Below are positions 61,202-64,000 of a DNA stretch of 64,000 bases, in pieces. Made by a program: the position numbers and the translations under genes. Within the stretch, counting starts at the first letter, position 1, and each line of letters opens with the position of its first letter. The notes beneath the pieces are model-generated. The model was not told the DNA's origin. It worked only from the letters and a program-made list of their open reading frames with translations, and made no database searches. Source of the stretch: Prevotella sp. (lineage in GTDB: Bacteria > Bacteroidota > Bacteroidia > Bacteroidales > Bacteroidaceae); the NCBI GenBank assembly GCA_022769825.1, contig JALEJI010000028.1:1-64000 (forward strand), given 5' to 3'.

Positions 61202-62929
61202 ATGAAAAAACATATCTTCGGCATAGCCCTGCTTTCCACGGCATTGCTCGCAGCCTGCTCGCTTGACGAGAACCCAAAGAGCAAGTTCAGTGAGGAAGAG
61301 GCTTTCAACAACGCTACTCTTACCTATGTCAACTCTGTAGCGAACGTTTACTCTGCCATAGGCGACGGACTATATGGCGGCACCGACAATGTACAGACCC
61401 TTGAGGAGTTCATATCCGATGCTTCCATGCTCCCTGGTCGCCAGGGCGACTGGGTGGACGGCGGCAAATGGCAAAACATGTTCCTCCACAACTTTGAGTC
61501 GTCTGTCGACGTCTACGCCACGGTGTGGAACCACCTGTTCAAGATTATCGGCCTGTGCAACTCCAGCATCGACAAGCTGACACCCATGCTCACCGCTCAT
61601 CCCGACTATAAGACCTACATAGCGGAGCTGCGTGCCCTGCGCGCCGTCTACTATTATTACGCCATGGACTTCTATGCTCAGGTGCCAATCGTGAAATCGT
61701 CTCAGCAGTCGACAAACGACGTGAAGCAGAGCAACCGCAGCGACGTTTTCAAATTCGTCACCTCGGAACTTGACGCCACTTTGCCTGAACTCGGCACTGG
61801 CCATTGCCAGAACACCGGTGAATACTATGGCCGCGTGACAAAGGCCGTGGCTTACATGTGCCTTGCCAAGTGCGCCATCAACGCCCCCGTGTTCACCATA
61901 GACAACACGAGTGTGGACAGCTACAAGATGTTCGTGGGCGACGACATGAGCAAGGAGGCCAAGGCCAGCGAGACGCTCGGCGAGGCAGTGTCGGCCAAAG
62001 GCAAGACCATCATGATAACCGTAGACGGCAAGGAGCGCAATTGCTGGGAGACCGTGAAATATTGCGTGGACCAGCTTCAGGCGTTGGGCTACTCGCTGCA
62101 GCCTAAGTATGCCGACAACTTCATCAAGGCCAACGAGACATCGGTGGAAAACATCTTCGTGCGCCCCAATGATGACAAGACCTATAAGATTACCGATAAC
62201 AACCTCGTGCGCTCGCTCCACTACAACCACGCCTCTGCCATTGGCTACACAGGCTGGAACGGCGCTTGCGCCAGCGTGCGCGCCATGAAGGTGAACGGGT
62301 ATGGCACGGCCAACGAAGACCCGCGCCTCAGGATAAACTACTGGTGCGACCGCGACTTCGAGAAAGAACAGAACACGGGCACGCTTGGCGATGGCGCCAC
62401 GACAAAGCCATTGGAGTATGAGCCGCTTGCCGCCAAGGTTGACTTCGACAACTCTGCTGACCCACACGACGTGAAATGCGCCGGAGCGAGATTCAAGAAA
62501 TATGAGTATGACGGAACGGCATCGTCGATAGGCCAAAACAACAACGATCTCGTGGTATGGCGCTATGGCGACGCCCTCCTGCTAAAGGCTGAGGCTGAAT
62601 ACCGCCTTGGCGACAAGGCTGGAGCTCTCGCGCTCGTCAACGAGATACGCAAACGTGTCAACGCCACGCCACGCATGACGCTCACGCTCAACGACCTTCT
62701 CGATGAGCGCATGATAGAACTGGCATGGGAAGGCACGCGCAGGCAAGACCAGATACGCTTCTGCACATTCACCGAGCCAACGTTGGACCGCTATCCTGGC
62801 GTGGTGCACAGTTCGCTATCAGGCGATTACAACGACGACAAGAGTGGTTATACATGTGTGTACCCGATACCTTACTCGGTGCTGAACCTCAATAAGAATC
62901 TGAAGCAGAACCCAGGATACATGAAATGA
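61202..62929 (+). CDS. susD: SusD family glycan-binding lipoprotein (starch-type locus)
   Basis: A 575-residue surface lipoprotein. ATG 61202 gives MKKHIFGIALLSTALLAAC-S with a proper lipobox; the frame is open to 61190. The helical TPR core and the conserved ELAWEGTRRQDQIRFCTFT / VYPIPYSVLNLN end are typical of SusD. It sits 20 bp after the SusC gene and is the glycan-binding lid of the complex. A hairpin (62942-62974) lies between it and the amylase gene. Confidence 0.92.
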   Translation: MKKHIFGIALLSTALLAACSLDENPKSKFSEEEAFNNATLTYVNSVANVYSAIGDGLYGGTDNVQTLEEFISDASMLPGRQGDWVDGGKWQNMFLHNFESSVDVYATVWNHLFKIIGLCNSSIDKLTPMLTAHPDYKTYIAELRALRAVYYYYAMDFYAQVPIVKSSQQSTNDVKQSNRSDVFKFVTSELDATLPELGTGHCQNTGEYYGRVTKAVAYMCLAKCAINAPVFTIDNTSVDSYKMFVGDDMSKEAKASETLGEAVSAKGKTIMITVDGKERNCWETVKYCVDQLQALGYSLQPKYADNFIKANETSVENIFVRPNDDKTYKITDNNLVRSLHYNHASAIGYTGWNGACASVRAMKVNGYGTANEDPRLRINYWCDRDFEKEQNTGTLGDGATTKPLEYEPLAAKVDFDNSADPHDVKCAGARFKKYEYDGTASSIGQNNNDLVVWRYGDALLLKAEAEYRLGDKAGALALVNEIRKRVNATPRMTLTLNDLLDERMIELAWEGTRRQDQIRFCTFTEPTLDRYPGVVHSSLSGDYNDDKSGYTCVYPIPYSVLNLNKNLKQNPGYMK

Positions 62930-62941
62930 CATAAACCTTAC

Positions 62942-62974
62942 ATGCTTGGGGCTGACCATGTTGGCCCCAGGCAT
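62942..62974 (+). terminator. Hairpin between susD and the amylase gene
   Basis: Stem ATGC-T-TGGGGC / GCCCCA-G-GCAT without a T-run. It could protect the susCD mRNA end or reduce read-through, lowering amylase relative to the transporter. Confidence 0.55.
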
Positions 62975-62996
62975 TAACTATAACTGAACAAACAGG

Positions 62997-64000
62997 ATGC
63001 GAAAATTCTTATTTACGGCTGCCATGGCCATGGCACTGACTTCGGCCTCGGCACAAGGTACAGACCAGAGAGGCCCCAATTGGCTTCACGACGCTGTGTT
63101 CTACCAGATTTACCCATCGTCGTACATGGACTCCGACGGTAACGGCATCGGCGACTTGCCGGGCATAACCTCAAAGCTCGACTATATCAAGAGCCTTGGC
63201 GTAAACGCCCTGTGGATAAACCCGTGCTTCGAGTCGGGATGGTTTGACGGAGGCTACGACGTGATAGACTTCTACAAGATTGACCCACGCTTCGGCACAA
63301 ACACCGACATGGTGACCCTTCTCAAGGAGGCGCATAAGCGTGGCATAAAGGTCTGTCTCGACCTCGTGGCAGGTCACTCCAGCGTGAAATGCCAGTGGTT
63401 CCAGGAGAGTGCCAACGGAGACCGCAACGGCAGATATGCCGACTATTACATTTGGACCGACAACATCAGCGACAAGGACAAGCAAGACATAGAGACCCGC
63501 CACAAGCAACCCCTGCCAGAGGCGTCTACCATTGGCCGCTATGTTGAGCTGAATGCCCCACGCGGAAAATACTATGAGAAAAACTTCTTCGAGTGTCAAC
63601 CCGCGCTCAACTATGGCTTTGCCCATCCTGACCCGAACAACAAGTGGGAGCAGCCAGTCACGGCACCAGGCCCGCAAGCCCTGCGTCGCGAGTTGCGCAA
63701 CATCATGGCGTTCTGGTTCGACAAGGGCGTGGACGGATTCCGCGTGGACATGGCGGCATCGCTCGTGAAGAACGACCCTGGAAAGGTTGAGACGTCAAAG
63801 CTATGGAACGAGATGCGCGCCTGGAAAGACAAAAACTATCCACAGTGCATGCTCGTGTCGGAGTGGGCTGACCCGACGGTGGCCATCCCGGCTGGTTTCA
63901 ACATCGACTTCATGATTCATTTCGGTGTGCCTGGTTACGGCTCGCTATTCTTCGACCGCAACACGCCATGGGGTAAGCTGTGGCCCGGTCAGAAAGAGAC
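62997..64000 (+). CDS. Secreted GH13 alpha-amylase family enzyme (3' end outside window)
   Basis: The first 334 residues of a glycoside hydrolase. A signal peptide (MRKFLFTAAMAMALTSASAQ) precedes a (beta/alpha)8 barrel. GH13 motifs seen: LDLVAGHSS (region I), DGFRVDMAAS (region II, nucleophile Asp) and VSEWADP (region III, acid Glu). Region IV lies past the right edge. It probably cuts starch or malto-oligosaccharides in the periplasm or at the surface, serving the SusC/SusD pair. The gene is open at 64000, so completeness cannot be judged. Confidence 0.92.
   Translation, partial: MRKFLFTAAMAMALTSASAQGTDQRGPNWLHDAVFYQIYPSSYMDSDGNGIGDLPGITSKLDYIKSLGVNALWINPCFESGWFDGGYDVIDFYKIDPRFGTNTDMVTLLKEAHKRGIKVCLDLVAGHSSVKCQWFQESANGDRNGRYADYYIWTDNISDKDKQDIETRHKQPLPEASTIGRYVELNAPRGKYYEKNFFECQPALNYGFAHPDPNNKWEQPVTAPGPQALRRELRNIMAFWFDKGVDGFRVDMAASLVKNDPGKVETSKLWNEMRAWKDKNYPQCMLVSEWADPTVAIPAGFNIDFMIHFGVPGYGSLFFDRNTPWGKLWPGQKE

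Overview
This 64 kb window is a chromosomal segment of a Bacteroidota bacterium, most likely Prevotella or a close relative in the Bacteroidales. The evidence is two SusC/SusD outer-membrane uptake pairs, Bacteroidota-only families (GSCFA, DUF4924, DUF4302, Mx1 peptidase, BACON repeats), an EF-G2 paralogue, and the Bacteroidota -7 promoter box TAnnTTTG upstream of many genes. No tRNA, rRNA or CRISPR array was seen. Both ends cut genes: a cytochrome bd oxidase subunit II tail on the left and a secreted GH13 amylase on the right.

Layout. 0-4.4 kb: cydB tail, LysE exporter, DUF4924 gene, rfbD and prfC on the plus strand. 4.4-9.7 kb: an AraC-type regulator divergent from a three-gene efflux operon (TolC, HlyD, 14-TM MFS). 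10-16.5 kb: the mtnN-luxS methyl-cycle operon, divergent from a YfhO membrane protein, then a LolA-like protein and a divergent TrmH/GSCFA pair whose promoters imply nearly leaderless mRNAs. 16.8-25.2 kb: a SusC/SusD locus with a zinc metallopeptidase, a DUF4302 lipoprotein and a BACON lipoprotein, which looks aimed at protein or peptide rather than glycan. 25.8-36.8 kb: typA, rpsO, a GT2 glycosyltransferase, mtaB, a tiny acidic lipoprotein, a GH73/LysM glucosaminidase, an M64 peptidase, an EFR1 ferredoxin, an aminotransferase and an FtsX-type permease.

36.9-45.7 kb is mostly minus strand. The pyrimidine genes pyrK-pyrD run directly into TerB-N/TerB-C, a BrxD-like ATPase, an Lhr/BrxHI-like helicase and a B3/B4-domain protein with almost no spacing. 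This compact TerB-ATPase-helicase cassette, without PglX or PglZ, is the best candidate for an under-described DNA-processing or defence system. 46-54.6 kb: an XRE regulator, an AT-rich gene-free stretch, holA, an HsdR-N-domain protein, and a parA plus ribbon-helix-helix pair preceded by twelve pseudo-palindromic repeats that look like a centromere. A decayed IS transposase and EF-G2 follow; EF-G2 has lost the catalytic His of its G3 motif. 54.7-64 kb: hemW, glnB-amtB, and a second SusC/SusD pair followed by the amylase (a starch-type locus).

The intergenic DNA carries several repeat families: 22-bp-period arrays at three or four loci, a 90-bp element seen twice plus a fragment, and a GC-rich box near TGCAAAGCGT. 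Similar intergenic-type sequence also appears in frame inside linkers of three regulatory or helicase genes.
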